From Deltaproteobacteria bacterium (GTDB lineage Bacteria > Myxococcota_A > UBA9160 > SMWR01), in the NCBI GenBank assembly GCA_019310965.1, contig JAFDDG010000042.1:1-34552 (forward strand): DNA of 34,552 nt, in the 5' to 3' direction. The notes under the pieces are model-generated. The model did no database searches. It saw nothing but the letters and a program-made list of their open reading frames with translations, and was not told where the DNA came from. The translations under genes and the position numbers were made by a program. This document shows, one piece after another, positions 25,363 through 34,442 of this stretch. How positions within the stretch are numbered: position 1 is the stretch's first letter; the number at the start of each line of letters is the position of its first letter.

Positions 25363-25433
25363 CTAGCAGAGCTAGGACTGGCGCGACGCCCGCTGGCCGT
25401 GCGGCCCGGCGCCGGGCGTGGTACCCAGGGCCG

Positions 25434-27320
25434 ATGCCCGCCATCGCGAGTCTCGAGGATGCGCGGCTCGTACTCGGCGAAGTGTTCGGCCACGCTGAGT
25501 TTCGGGCCGGGCAGGGCGAGGCCGTCCAGGCAGCCGTGGCCGGCGAAGACGCTCTGGTGTTGCTGCCCACCGGGTCGGGCAAGTCGCTCTGCTTCCAGTT
25601 GCCGGCGATTTCGGCCTTCAGTGCGGGGCGCGGAACGACTCTCGTCATCTCACCGCTGATCGCGTTGATGCAGGACCAGGTCGACGCGTTGCGCGGGCTC
25701 GGTGTGCCGGCAGCCGCCCTGCACAGTCACCAGGGCGATGCGGAGCAGCAGCAGGCCGTGACGGAGTTCTTGCGCGGGGAGCTGGTGCTGCTCTATGTGT
25801 CGCCGGAGCGCGCGGCCAAGCCGAGCTTCCGCCGCATGCTGGCGCGGGTGCGCATCGCGCTGCTGGCGATCGACGAAGCCCACTGCGTGAGCCAGTGGGG
25901 GCACGATTTCCGGCCCGACTACCTGCGTATCCACGAGTTGCGCGAAGTCGTCGCTGCGCCGGCAGTTGCACTCACGGCAACGGCCACGCCGCTCGTCATG
26001 GACGAGATCGCGAGCCGACTGGAATTGCGGGACCCGAACGTCGTGCGCGGGGATTTCCAGCGGCCGAACCTGGCGTTCTCCGTGCAGCACCTGCGCGGCC
26101 AGGACGCGCGGCTCGAGGCGCTGCGGGCCGCGCTGGCAGCCGATGGCCTGCGCAGCCGCAGTGGTGCCGGGCGTGCCATCGTCTACTGCAGCACGCGGAA
26201 GGCCACGGAGAGCGTGGCCCGGGCGCTGCGCGCGGGTGGATTTCCGGCGACCCACTACCACGCGGGGCGCACGAAGCTCGCCCGCGAGCGCGCGCACCAG
26301 GCCTTCGCCGCCGGTCGCAGCCGCGTGCTCGTCGCGACCAATGCCTTTGGTATGGGCGTCGACTTCGCCGACGTCCGGCTCATCGTCCATTTCCAGACTC
26401 CGGGAAGTCTCGAGGCCTACTACCAGGAGGCCGGGCGTGCCGGGCGTGACGGTGCGCCGGCGCGCTGCATTCTCTTCTTCGGGCCCGGCGATCTTGCAAC
26501 CCAGCGGCGGCTCGCGGCGGCCAACCCCACCAGCAGGCTGATCGCGCAGCGCCGCAGTGCCGCGCTCGAGGCCGTGGCGTGTTACGCCCGCGAGATCCGC
26601 TGCCGCCAGCAGCTGATCTGCGCGCACTTCACCGGCAGCGACGAGCACGCGGCGTGCCGATGCTGTGACGTGTGTCTCGATGCCGACGCCGTGGCCGGCG
26701 CGCAGGCAGAAGAGGCGCCGAGCCGCCCGCCCGTGACGGAGCTGCCCTCCGAGGCCACGCAGCTCATCGTCGAGGCGGTGGATCGATTGCGGCGTCCAGT
26801 GGGCAAGACGAATCTCGCGCGGGCATTGCGGGGCAGTCGTGCGAAGTCGTTGTCGCGCGGTGGCCTGCTCACCCTGCCCGAGTACGGGAAGCTGGCCGAG
26901 TATTCCGAGGCGTCGATCGTGGCGGCCGTCGACGCGCTGCTCGCCGCGGGTCGCCTGCAGAAGACCGGGCGCAAATATCCGACGCTGTGGATTCCGGGCA
27001 AACCGGTGCGCGCGGCGCCGGGCGCGCGCACGCGGACGGGCACTGCGCAGACACCGCGGCGGCGCGGTTTCTCGACACGTGCGGGGCCGGTGGCGCGGGC
27101 GCTCGACAACTACCGCAAGCGCACGGCGCGGCGCCTCAAGTGGAAGGCCTACATGGTCTTCCAACGCAGGGTGATTCTGGCGATCGATCGCGAGCAGCCG
27201 ACGAGCCGTGCCGCCCTCGCGAGCATTCCGGGGCTGGGACCGGCCAAGATCGAGCGCTTCGGCGACGATATCCTGGCGCTCGTGCGCGAGCACGGCGGCT
27301 CGCAGCGAGATTTCGAGTAG
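25434..27320 (+). CDS. recQ: RecQ family ATP-dependent DNA helicase
   Basis: A 628-residue 3'-5' superfamily 2 helicase for recombination and fork repair. Helicase motifs in order: RAGQGEAV (motif 0), VLLPTGSGKSLCFQLPA (Walker A), LIALMQDQVDAL, LLAIDEAHCVSQWGHDFRPDY (DEAH box plus RecQ loop), ALTATATP, IVYCSTRK, VLVATNAFGMGVD, and YYQEAGRAGRDG. A zinc-binding cluster (CYAREIRCRQQLICAHF, CRCCDVC) and a winged helix follow. A C-terminal HRDC domain begins near residue 550 (ARALDNYRKRTARRLKWKAYMVFQRR). All usual RecQ domains are present. ATG 25434 starts 68 bases after the mini-IS with only a weak ribosome site. The 29-base gap to the next gene suggests an operon. Confidence 0.95.
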   Translation: MPAIASLEDARLVLGEVFGHAEFRAGQGEAVQAAVAGEDALVLLPTGSGKSLCFQLPAISAFSAGRGTTLVISPLIALMQDQVDALRGLGVPAAALHSHQGDAEQQQAVTEFLRGELVLLYVSPERAAKPSFRRMLARVRIALLAIDEAHCVSQWGHDFRPDYLRIHELREVVAAPAVALTATATPLVMDEIASRLELRDPNVVRGDFQRPNLAFSVQHLRGQDARLEALRAALAADGLRSRSGAGRAIVYCSTRKATESVARALRAGGFPATHYHAGRTKLARERAHQAFAAGRSRVLVATNAFGMGVDFADVRLIVHFQTPGSLEAYYQEAGRAGRDGAPARCILFFGPGDLATQRRLAAANPTSRLIAQRRSAALEAVACYAREIRCRQQLICAHFTGSDEHAACRCCDVCLDADAVAGAQAEEAPSRPPVTELPSEATQLIVEAVDRLRRPVGKTNLARALRGSRAKSLSRGGLLTLPEYGKLAEYSEASIVAAVDALLAAGRLQKTGRKYPTLWIPGKPVRAAPGARTRTGTAQTPRRRGFSTRAGPVARALDNYRKRTARRLKWKAYMVFQRRVILAIDREQPTSRAALASIPGLGPAKIERFGDDILALVREHGGSQRDFE

Positions 27321-27349
27321 GCTGGGCGCACGCACGGAGGGGAGACCGA

Positions 27350-28210
27350 GTGGAACGCAGAGTGGCTTTCGTGACGGGCGCGAGCCGCGGCATCGGCCGC
27401 GCCTCGAGCATTGCACTGGCGGAGCGCGGTTACGATGTGGTGATCACCGCACGCACGTTGAAGGAAGGGACGGGAGTGGCCCGCGGGTCGAGCCTGCACG
27501 ACGCGCGCGAGGTCCCGGTGTCGGGGAGCCTCGAGAGCACCGCAGCGGAGATCGAGAAGCAGGGTCGTCGGGCGCTCTCGATTCGTCTCGATCTGCTGGA
27601 CCGCGAGAGCTGCGAGCGCGCGGTGGATGACGCCCTCGAGCAGTGGGGGCGCATCGACTTGCTGTTGAACAACGGCGTCTACCAGGGGCCGGGCGTGATG
27701 GATCGATTCCTCGATGTTCCGCCGGACCAGGTCCACACGATCTTCCTCGGCAACGTCTTCAATCAGATTGCGATCACCCAGCGCGTGTTGCGCCACATGC
27801 TCGGACGCCCGGGCCGCGGAGTGATTCTGAACATGACCTCCACGTCCGGCACGATCGATCCGCCGGGCCCCGTGGGTGAAGGCGGCTGGGGCTACGTCTA
27901 TGCCGCGTCGAAGGGCGCGTTTCATCGCATGGCGGGCATCCTGCACGCCGAGCACGCCGGCGACGACATCCACGTCTTCAACGTGAATCCGGGTTACACG
28001 CCGACGGAGACGATGCGCGCGTTGGCCGGAAGCGACACCGACCTCGACGCCGCGTTCGTCGGCGTGCCGCCGGAGGCGACCGCGAAAGTCGTTGCCTGGC
28101 TCGCCGCCGACCCCGCCGCGGACGAGTGGCGCGGACAGACCGTGATCGCGCCGAAGCTCTGCAACAAGCTGGGGCTGCTGCCAGGCTGGAAGCCGCCGCG
28201 ACGACGCTGA
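27350..28210 (+). CDS. Short-chain dehydrogenase/reductase (SDR)
   Basis: A 286-residue NAD(P)-dependent oxidoreductase with a Rossmann fold. The cofactor motif TGASRGIG is at residues 9-16. LLLNNGVYQG is the N-N-x-G stretch, LNMTSTSG carries the catalytic serine, and YAASK gives Tyr184 and Lys188. The insertion at 40-60 (LKEGTGVARGSSLHDAREVPVSG) is longer than in classical FabG-like members. GTG 27350 is preceded by a strong GGAGGGGAG site. It follows recQ by 29 bases and precedes the flavin oxidoreductase by 11. The substrate is unknown; pairing with the next gene suggests a small catabolic or detoxifying unit. Confidence 0.9.
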   Translation: MERRVAFVTGASRGIGRASSIALAERGYDVVITARTLKEGTGVARGSSLHDAREVPVSGSLESTAAEIEKQGRRALSIRLDLLDRESCERAVDDALEQWGRIDLLLNNGVYQGPGVMDRFLDVPPDQVHTIFLGNVFNQIAITQRVLRHMLGRPGRGVILNMTSTSGTIDPPGPVGEGGWGYVYAASKGAFHRMAGILHAEHAGDDIHVFNVNPGYTPTETMRALAGSDTDLDAAFVGVPPEATAKVVAWLAADPAADEWRGQTVIAPKLCNKLGLLPGWKPPRRR

Positions 28211-28221
28211 CGGGAGGGAAG

Positions 28222-29292
28222 ATGCTTCGGACCGAACTCACCGAGATGCTGGGAATCCAACACCCGATCGTCCAGGCCGGGATGGGACCGTGGAACACCG
28301 AGGCGCTGGCGGTGGCCAGCGCCAACGCCGGCGCACTGGGGATCGTGAGCACCAGCGGGCTCGCCTACAAGATGAGCCCACCCACGGCCCTCGAGAAGAA
28401 GGAGGCGCTGGCGAGTACGTCTCCCTACGACCTGCTCAGGATGACGCTGGATTGGGTGGGAGAGCGAACCGCCGAGGCCGGCGGAATCTTCGGTGTCAAC
28501 ATTCCCCTGGCCCAGGAGTTTCGGGAGCTGACCGAGAGCATGATTCAGGCCACCAGTGATGCCAGGAACGAGCACAGCGACCTGGCCGATCGGCTCAAGG
28601 TGATCGTTACCGCGGCCGGGGATCCCATCCCCTGGACCGCTCCCATCAAGGAGTCGGGTGCTCTGTGGTTCCACGTCGCTCCCTCGGTGAAGCACGCGCT
28701 CAAAGGGCAGATGGCCGGGGCGGATGTGATCATCGCCTCGGGGCGGGAGGGAGGAGGGCACGTGTCCTTCCAGCCGGTCCATTCGATGGTGCTGCTGCCC
28801 GCGGTGGTCAGCGCCGTCGACCTCCCCGTGGTGGCGGCCGGGGGATTCTGCGACGGGGGCACCCTGGTGTCCGCTCTGGCCATGGGTGCGATCGGGGTGC
28901 AGATGGGTACTCGATTCATCGCGACCCAGGAGAGCGACTTCGTCCAGGTATGGAAGGACAAGATCCTCGACGCCGACGAGCTGGGGAGCGTGGTCGGCAT
29001 CTCCGTGTTCGGGCCGGCGAGGTACCTGAAGAACAAGGTCTCGCTGAGGCTGCACGAGCTCTTGAACCGGGGCTTCGAAGCCGGTTACGAGGAGGGCTTG
29101 GACCTCGAGGGCAAGGGGATCCAGCTCTCCATGGAGGGCAAGGACACGGACATGACGATCTTCTTCGGGGGAGAAGCGGCGGGCAGGATCAGCGAAGTGC
29201 CGACGGTCGCAGAGCTGCTGAGAGACGTTTCCTCAGAGGCCGAACGAGTGATCGAAAGGTTGCCCGGGTGCATTGCCTCCGAGAGTCCTTGA
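28222..29292 (+). CDS. NAD(P)H-dependent flavin oxidoreductase / nitronate monooxygenase-like protein
   Basis: A 356-residue FMN-binding TIM-barrel protein of the nitronate monooxygenase/FabK superfamily. QHPIVQAGMG and GALGIVSTSGL form the N-terminal flavin contacts. GREGGGHVSFQP contains the glycine-rich loop with the catalytic histidine, and VVAAGGFCDGGTLVSALAMGAIGVQMGTRFI binds the FMN phosphate. The exact reaction cannot be told from enoyl reductase-type members. A strong GGGAGGGAAG ribosome site precedes ATG 28222. Glycine and proline codons here use A or G in third position more often than in the neighbours, a mild hint of different ancestry. It ends convergent with cti, 91 bases apart, with no clear terminator. 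Confidence 0.88.
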   Translation: MLRTELTEMLGIQHPIVQAGMGPWNTEALAVASANAGALGIVSTSGLAYKMSPPTALEKKEALASTSPYDLLRMTLDWVGERTAEAGGIFGVNIPLAQEFRELTESMIQATSDARNEHSDLADRLKVIVTAAGDPIPWTAPIKESGALWFHVAPSVKHALKGQMAGADVIIASGREGGGHVSFQPVHSMVLLPAVVSAVDLPVVAAGGFCDGGTLVSALAMGAIGVQMGTRFIATQESDFVQVWKDKILDADELGSVVGISVFGPARYLKNKVSLRLHELLNRGFEAGYEEGLDLEGKGIQLSMEGKDTDMTIFFGGEAAGRISEVPTVAELLRDVSSEAERVIERLPGCIASESP

Positions 29293-29383
29293 GGACACGG
29301 GGCAAGCCGGCAGGCCTTCGGGTCTTCGACGGTGTCTACGACTCGCTGACTTCAGGACCGATCGAGAAGGGATCGCAGAGCGA

Positions 29384-31780
29384 TCAGCGCTCCAGCGCGA
29401 GTGGGTAGTAGCGGTTCAGGTCGTACAGCCCCGCGTGCAACGGGTCGGCTTCGCCGAGTCGCTGCTGGAACCAGTCGTAGGTCTCCCAGAAGTGCGGGTC
29501 GGACCGGTTGACCCCGTACTTGTGGAGCTTGTCCATGTACGGCTGCGAGCCGTCGAAGTTCTCGAGCATGTCGAATAGATCGGGAACGTCCTTGCCTTCG
29601 ACCACGAAGAAGTAGTTGGGGTACGACCCGATACTCATGGGCAGGAAGTCGATCGTGTCCTTCGATGGATCCAGCCGTTTCTCTTCGCCGAACATCGCGT
29701 TCACGTTGTCGTGCCAGCGATTGATCACGATCGAGAAGAGGCGATCCGAGCCCTCGAAGTCCTTTATTCGCACGTAGATGACGTTTACGTTCGAGCTGTT
29801 CTGGTGCTCGATGAAGCCGGTGCCCGGAGCCGTGAGCGCCCGGAAGCCGTTCCGGATGTCCTCGTGCGTCTCGAAGGACGTCGGCATGACGGGGACCTCG
29901 CCGTCGCCCCGGTGATAGTTGATCGGATCGAAGTCGATCCCTGCGGACGCCAGCAGGTGCTCGTCCACCACGCGTTCGATCAGCTCGCGCTTCGGGTCGT
30001 CGGTCTCGTAGACGATCCGGCTGTCGAGGTCGCTCAGCACCTCCTCGGGCGTGACGTTCTCGATCGCCCGGTCCCCCAGGTACCAGGAGCGGATGGTGGG
30101 CAGCCGATGCGCCGGGGGCAGGAACTCGATGAAGTTGAGCTCGCCCTCCACGCGCAGGAAATCCATGTAGCGCCGGACGTTGACCTGGTGGCTGAGGTTG
30201 CCGAAGACGTTGAAGCCGGCCACCAGCGAGTAGTAGATGCGCTCGAACTGCGAGTAGTCGATCACCCAGATCGTACGCGGCAATGTCCCGAGCGCGCCCC
30301 GGTGGACCGAGGCGCTGTCGAAATGCCGGTACACCGTCAGCATCGGGGCGTCACGGGCGCGCCGGCCCTGCCAGAGCGACTCGAGCCCGAAGCCTTGCGG
30401 AGTGGTGCGCTCGTAGAGGGCAGTCTTGGCGTCGTAGAAGGTCTTGTAGCGCTTCCGGTAGGCGTCGCTGAAGGTGCGGATCAGGCGCTCGTTGCTCCCC
30501 CGCTCGTCCGGAAGCGCGAGGTGCGGCGCCTGCTCGACCAGGAAGCCCGGGTCGAGGACCGTCTGGTCGTGGTCGGGGTCGCGAAACAGCACCCAGAAGT
30601 GATCGTGGATCACGTTGAGCGCCACCTGGCCCTTGCAGACCGGGCCGCGGATGAAGGTTCGGATGAAGTACTCGGCGTCGTCGAGCAGGAAGCGGTAGCG
30701 AGAGGTCGGCGGGATCTGTGCGTAGACGAGGAAGGGATTCGTGCCGGTCTCGTCGTCGAGAGCAACCCCTTGCTGCGTCTCGACCCACTCGGGCTCGATG
30801 AACAGCTCCTGGTAGCGCGCCAGCCGCTCGTCCCCGAACTCGACCACCATGTGCGTCTTGTAGACGAGGGTCGAGTGGATCCTGCGGAAGCGGTAGTAGA
30901 TCGCTTCCACGCCGGGGTCGTCGGTGGGTCGCACGGTCGCGATCACCGAGATCGGCTCGCCGGGCGTCGTCGTCGAGCGCACCAGCTCGTAGAACTCACC
31001 CGGAGCTCCGTCGCTGAAGCTCACGTGCGCCAGGAAGAAGTGCTCGTAGAGGTAGCGCCCCGTCAGCGCGTGCTTGGCGTCGTCGCGGTTGAGGAAGGCC
31101 TCCCACCTGGCGATCTGCCGAGCGGCTCCCGGCGAGGGCGTCACGAGCGCGCGCTGCTCCTCGGCAGTCGGCCCCGGCCGGCCCTGCTGGAGCCAGCCCG
31201 CGATCGTCGCGTACTCGTGGTCCGGCAGCGCCGGAAAGCCGAAGGGCATGCCGCGGTCCGGGTGGCGGCCGAGAAAAGCGCCCAGTTCCCGCCGCGTCGC
31301 CGGACAGGTGGGGCCCGCCTCGGCATGGTACTCGCCGACGGGCAGCGGCTGCCGCCGCTTCGCCTCGAGCAGCGCGAGCAGGATCGAGTTGTCGAAGCCG
31401 CGGTCGGCAGTGTTCTCGACAACGCTCGTGAAGCCCTTCGCTCGCCACTCCTCGGTGGTCTGGGCGTCCATGAACAGCCGCGTCGGGTCCTGGGACCGAA
31501 GCCGCGACGACGAGTAGACGGCCATCTTGCTGGCACCGCGATCGAGTCCCTCGTAGGAGCCCAGCTGCAGCTGGCAGGGTGCGTTGTAGCAGGAGTGGCA
31601 GACCACGCAGCGCTGGTCGAGGATCGGCTCGACGTCCTCGAGGTAGCTCAGTGTCGGCGCAGAGGTCGTGATCTCGACGGGCGGCGGCGGGACGTCGCCC
31701 ATGCAGGCGCCGAGCGACAGGGCCAGCCCGATCGTCGCGAGTGTGTTGCGTCCCCACTCGTGGCACATCTGTGACTTCAT
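29384..31780 (-). CDS. cti: Fatty acid cis/trans isomerase (Cti)
   Basis: A 798-residue periplasmic haem enzyme that turns cis-unsaturated membrane fatty acids into trans, stiffening the membrane under solvent or heat stress. The N-terminus is a hydrophobic signal with a lipobox-like LGAC (Cys26), so it may be lipid-anchored. RCVVCHSCYNAPCQL contains the c-type haem motif C58-x-x-C61-H62 characteristic of Cti. Later segments (RYLYEHFFLAHVSF, WVLFRDPDHDQTVLDPGFL, DRLFSIVINRWHDNVNAMFGEE) are typical of the family, and the length agrees with Pseudomonas Cti (about 760). No ribosome site is clear at ATG 31780; ATG at codon 5 is possible. It is divergent from the AsmA-like gene. Confidence 0.93.
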   Translation of the reverse strand: MKSQMCHEWGRNTLATIGLALSLGACMGDVPPPPVEITTSAPTLSYLEDVEPILDQRCVVCHSCYNAPCQLQLGSYEGLDRGASKMAVYSSSRLRSQDPTRLFMDAQTTEEWRAKGFTSVVENTADRGFDNSILLALLEAKRRQPLPVGEYHAEAGPTCPATRRELGAFLGRHPDRGMPFGFPALPDHEYATIAGWLQQGRPGPTAEEQRALVTPSPGAARQIARWEAFLNRDDAKHALTGRYLYEHFFLAHVSFSDGAPGEFYELVRSTTTPGEPISVIATVRPTDDPGVEAIYYRFRRIHSTLVYKTHMVVEFGDERLARYQELFIEPEWVETQQGVALDDETGTNPFLVYAQIPPTSRYRFLLDDAEYFIRTFIRGPVCKGQVALNVIHDHFWVLFRDPDHDQTVLDPGFLVEQAPHLALPDERGSNERLIRTFSDAYRKRYKTFYDAKTALYERTTPQGFGLESLWQGRRARDAPMLTVYRHFDSASVHRGALGTLPRTIWVIDYSQFERIYYSLVAGFNVFGNLSHQVNVRRYMDFLRVEGELNFIEFLPPAHRLPTIRSWYLGDRAIENVTPEEVLSDLDSRIVYETDDPKRELIERVVDEHLLASAGIDFDPINYHRGDGEVPVMPTSFETHEDIRNGFRALTAPGTGFIEHQNSSNVNVIYVRIKDFEGSDRLFSIVINRWHDNVNAMFGEEKRLDPSKDTIDFLPMSIGSYPNYFFVVEGKDVPDLFDMLENFDGSQPYMDKLHKYGVNRSDPHFWETYDWFQQRLGEADPLHAGLYDLNRYYPLALER

Positions 31781-31978
31781 GCCGCGAGTCTACTGGACTC
31801 GTCGCTCATCGGGCGCTGCTGCTCGGTCGCCGCCTTCTCCAATACTTGGATGGCCATCGTGCGGCTGGACGTTGTGCAGCCGAGAACCTAGCCGCGGCCA
31901 GCAGTGGCGCGATACCTGGAGATCGAGTCTTCATCGCGCGTTTCCCCCTCTGTGACGTGATGAGATCATGGCGCGCGG

Positions 31979-32004
31979 CCGAAGATCGAGCCCATTGTCT
32001 TCGG
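31979..32004. repeat. 7-bp inverted repeat in the cti/asmA-like intergenic region
   Basis: CCGAAGA (31979-31985) and TCTTCGG (31998-32004) flank 12 bases. It lies in the 260-base divergent region, 37 bases before the AsmA-like start and 199 bases upstream of cti. It could be an operator or a leader hairpin; the sequence does not decide. Confidence 0.35.
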
Positions 32005-32040
32005 CACGACGAGGTCGCATTTCGCCGCCAGCACGTCAGA

Positions 32041-34374
32041 ATGACCGTCCAGATGTCCCGGCGAGTTCTGATCTCTCTCGCGGCGCTGGCGGCGCTCGTC
32101 ATCGTCGCGGTGGGGATCGGCGTGACGCTCCGGCTCCTCGGCAGCCGTGGCATGCTCGCGATGGGCCTCTCCGGCTTGACGGGTCGAGAGATCCACGTCG
32201 AGGGCCCGGCGACCCTTCGGCCGGGCCTCGTGCCCGCTCTTCGGATCGAGGGTGTCACGGTCGAACCCGCCGAAGGATCGGCTCTGCACAGCGCGCGTAT
32301 CGGGCAGCTCGATCTCGTCTTTGCGCTGTGGCCCCTGGTGCGAGGTGACTTCGAGGTGCACCGCCTCGAGATCGACGACGCGCGCGTGGTGGTCGTGCCG
32401 TCGGCCGTCGAGGCGGACACGCCAGCGGAGCCCAGCGGGCGCTACTCCCTGAAGGAGGCCGATGTGCGCAACCTGGAGCTGGAGATCCGGCGCGGCGGCG
32501 ATGCGGAGCCGACGGTCGCCCGGCTCGCGCGGCTGAGCCTCGGCCGTCCGGACGAGGGGCTGGGCGTCGAGGTGAGCGCCGCAGGAACGGTCGAGGACTT
32601 CGACTTCGATCTCCGCGGCCGCTACGCCCGAAGCGGCCCCGCCTCCGAAGCCTCGGGCCCGCCTTCCATCGAGGTGGAGGGAACGCTCGCCGGTGCGCGT
32701 GTCTCCGCCAACGGATCGCTCGACCTCTCGCCGGAGAGCCGCTCGCTCTCACTCCGGGTCCGTGCCGAGGCGCCTCACCTTCAGGCCTTCTCGCGCCTCG
32801 CACAGCTCGACCTTCCCACGATCGGCCCCGTGCACGCATCGGGGCTCGTCGAGCTGCGAGGCGGGACCCTCGGCGTCTCCGACCTCGACCTGCAGATCGG
32901 AAGCCGGGACACCGCCTGGCTCGACGTGACCGGCACCGTGCGAGACGTCGCGAAGCAACGCGAGTTCTCGCTGGACGCCAGCTTCGGCTTCGATGACGTG
33001 CGCCTGTTGGCGCCCCTGGTCCGCGATCCGCCGCACATCGGCCGGATCGTCGGGAAGGCCAGCGTTCACGATCGCGCCGGTCCACGTCGCATCGAGGAGT
33101 TCACACTCGAGGGCGGGCAACCGGGCATCTTCGAGATCGATTTGGAGGGCCGCTTCGACGACATCGGGCGAGTGCACGGTCTCGACGCGCAGCTCGATCT
33201 GAAGGCGCGCGACCTGGCGGTCCTCGGCGAGCTCTTCCGGCGCACGCTCCCGCCGGTCGGTCCCGTCGAATTCGCCGGAAAGGTCATGGCGCAAGAAGGC
33301 GCACTCAGCGCCAAGCACTTCTCGGCGCGTCTGGACCGGACGCGCTTGCAGGGATCCGTCAGCGGCAATTTCGGGCCCGAGCAACGGCCTCGCGTCACGG
33401 CGCAGATCGACGTGCCGGAGCTCTACCTCGACGACCTCGGCATCGAGCCCGAGCCGGACGCGGGCACCGCCGAGGCGTCGCATTCCGCGGCCCCTGGCCG
33501 GCAGCTCTTCAGCGACACCCCGCTCGATCTCGCCTGGAGTCAGAGCATCGACGGCCAGCTCAGCGTTCGCTCCAGCCGCGTTCTGGGCATCGGCGGACCG
33601 CTGCTGAACGGCCTCGAGCTCGACGCCCGCCTCGAGAACGGCCGGCTCTCGCTGCGCCACAGTGTGGTTGGCGTCGACGGGGGCTCGAGCCACGGCTCGC
33701 TAGAGCTCGATTCCCGCGCCTCGCCGCCGACGCTGGCACTGAAGGCCAGCGCGAGGGATGTGGTCCTGGGCCGCCTCGTCGAGCAGATCGACGCGGACCG
33801 GCCATGGTCGGGTCGGTTCGATGCGGAGCTGGATCTGCGCAGCCGGGGCGTCTCGCCCCGCGCACTGGCGGCGGGCCTGGAAGGATCGGTCGTGGCGTCC
33901 TGCGGCGGTGGGACGATCGCCACCGCGCACGCGGGGCTCCTGACGAGAGACCTCTTCCAATCCGTTCGCCACGTCCTCGGCGGGAGCCAGCAGGCGGAGG
34001 TGTTGAACTGCCTGCTCGTCGACTTCGAGTTCCACCAGGGCCTCGGCACCGCGCGCACCCTGCTCCTCGACGCGCAGGACATCGTGATCGTGGGAGAAGG
34101 CGAGATCGACCTCGGCCGCGAGACGCTCGCCCTGCGCCTGATCCCCAGACCTCGCCGGGCGAGTCTCCTCAGCACTGCAGCCACCGTAAGGATCAAGGGC
34201 CCGCTGACGAGTCCCGAGGTGAAGACCGAGAAGCACAGCTTCCTGGGACACACGACGAACGCGATGTTTCACAACATCGAGTCGCTCACGGGCGTGCGCC
34301 GGGCGTGGGGGATCCTCCGGGGCGGCGCATCCGACCGCTCACCCTGTGCGAAGTTAGCGGGCGCAACGCCCTAA
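32041..34374 (+). CDS. AsmA-like envelope protein
   Basis: A 777-residue protein with one N-terminal membrane segment (about residues 7-28, LISLAALAALVIVAVGIGVTL) and a long periplasmic beta-rich body. GREIHVEGPATLRPGLVPALRIEGVTV and LDLVFALWPLVRGDFEVHRLEIDDARVVV are the AsmA N-terminal signature. LFQSVRHVLGG, CLLVDFEFHQGLG and RLIPRPRR, followed by VRIKGPLTSPEVK, are the typical C-terminal AsmA block. AsmA/TamB-like proteins are thought to bridge the envelope and carry phospholipids to the outer membrane. No good ribosome site is seen; ATG 32053 is an alternative start. A membrane-lipid role would suit its divergent neighbour cti, which is inference. Confidence 0.85.
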   Translation: MTVQMSRRVLISLAALAALVIVAVGIGVTLRLLGSRGMLAMGLSGLTGREIHVEGPATLRPGLVPALRIEGVTVEPAEGSALHSARIGQLDLVFALWPLVRGDFEVHRLEIDDARVVVVPSAVEADTPAEPSGRYSLKEADVRNLELEIRRGGDAEPTVARLARLSLGRPDEGLGVEVSAAGTVEDFDFDLRGRYARSGPASEASGPPSIEVEGTLAGARVSANGSLDLSPESRSLSLRVRAEAPHLQAFSRLAQLDLPTIGPVHASGLVELRGGTLGVSDLDLQIGSRDTAWLDVTGTVRDVAKQREFSLDASFGFDDVRLLAPLVRDPPHIGRIVGKASVHDRAGPRRIEEFTLEGGQPGIFEIDLEGRFDDIGRVHGLDAQLDLKARDLAVLGELFRRTLPPVGPVEFAGKVMAQEGALSAKHFSARLDRTRLQGSVSGNFGPEQRPRVTAQIDVPELYLDDLGIEPEPDAGTAEASHSAAPGRQLFSDTPLDLAWSQSIDGQLSVRSSRVLGIGGPLLNGLELDARLENGRLSLRHSVVGVDGGSSHGSLELDSRASPPTLALKASARDVVLGRLVEQIDADRPWSGRFDAELDLRSRGVSPRALAAGLEGSVVASCGGGTIATAHAGLLTRDLFQSVRHVLGGSQQAEVLNCLLVDFEFHQGLGTARTLLLDAQDIVIVGEGEIDLGRETLALRLIPRPRRASLLSTAATVRIKGPLTSPEVKTEKHSFLGHTTNAMFHNIESLTGVRRAWGILRGGASDRSPCAKLAGATP

Positions 34375-34424
34375 TCGGCACATGCGCGCGGCCGGCCGTC
34401 GGCTTTCACGGCACGTTCCGGAAA

Positions 34425-34439
34425 GGCGTCGGCGACGCC
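34425..34439 (-). terminator. Possible intrinsic terminator after the amidohydrolase gene
   Basis: GGCGTC and GACGCC form a 6-bp GC-rich stem around a 3-base loop, 3 bases downstream of the amidohydrolase stop. On the minus strand the stem is followed by TTTCC, a short T tract. It could also halt transcripts from the AsmA-like gene on the other strand, but that side lacks T residues. Confidence 0.35.
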
Positions 34440-34442
34440 CCT

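Larger units (their letters stand above)
24674..25366 (+). pseudogene. IS1182-type transposase with in-frame internal deletion
   Basis: From ATG 24674 the frame reads MLGHREPQGDFF, the usual family N-terminus. It continues through GLLARHGADWFPDGDFVALYR and then jumps, just after 24820, into C-terminal sequence: GMFDLTDFRVDSSRG, CSPCPLRAQCTKS (zinc-finger-like cysteines), KHRIGRMIQLGARQARYFGK and LIATVANLMLVAA. Roughly 300 central residues carrying the DDE active site are gone, yet the frame is kept and 230 residues remain. The stop TAG lies within the right flanking CTAG. The breakpoint coincides with the end of identity to the fragment at 20033-20097. A folded, active enzyme is very unlikely; the terminal domains might still bind DNA. 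Confidence 0.85.
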
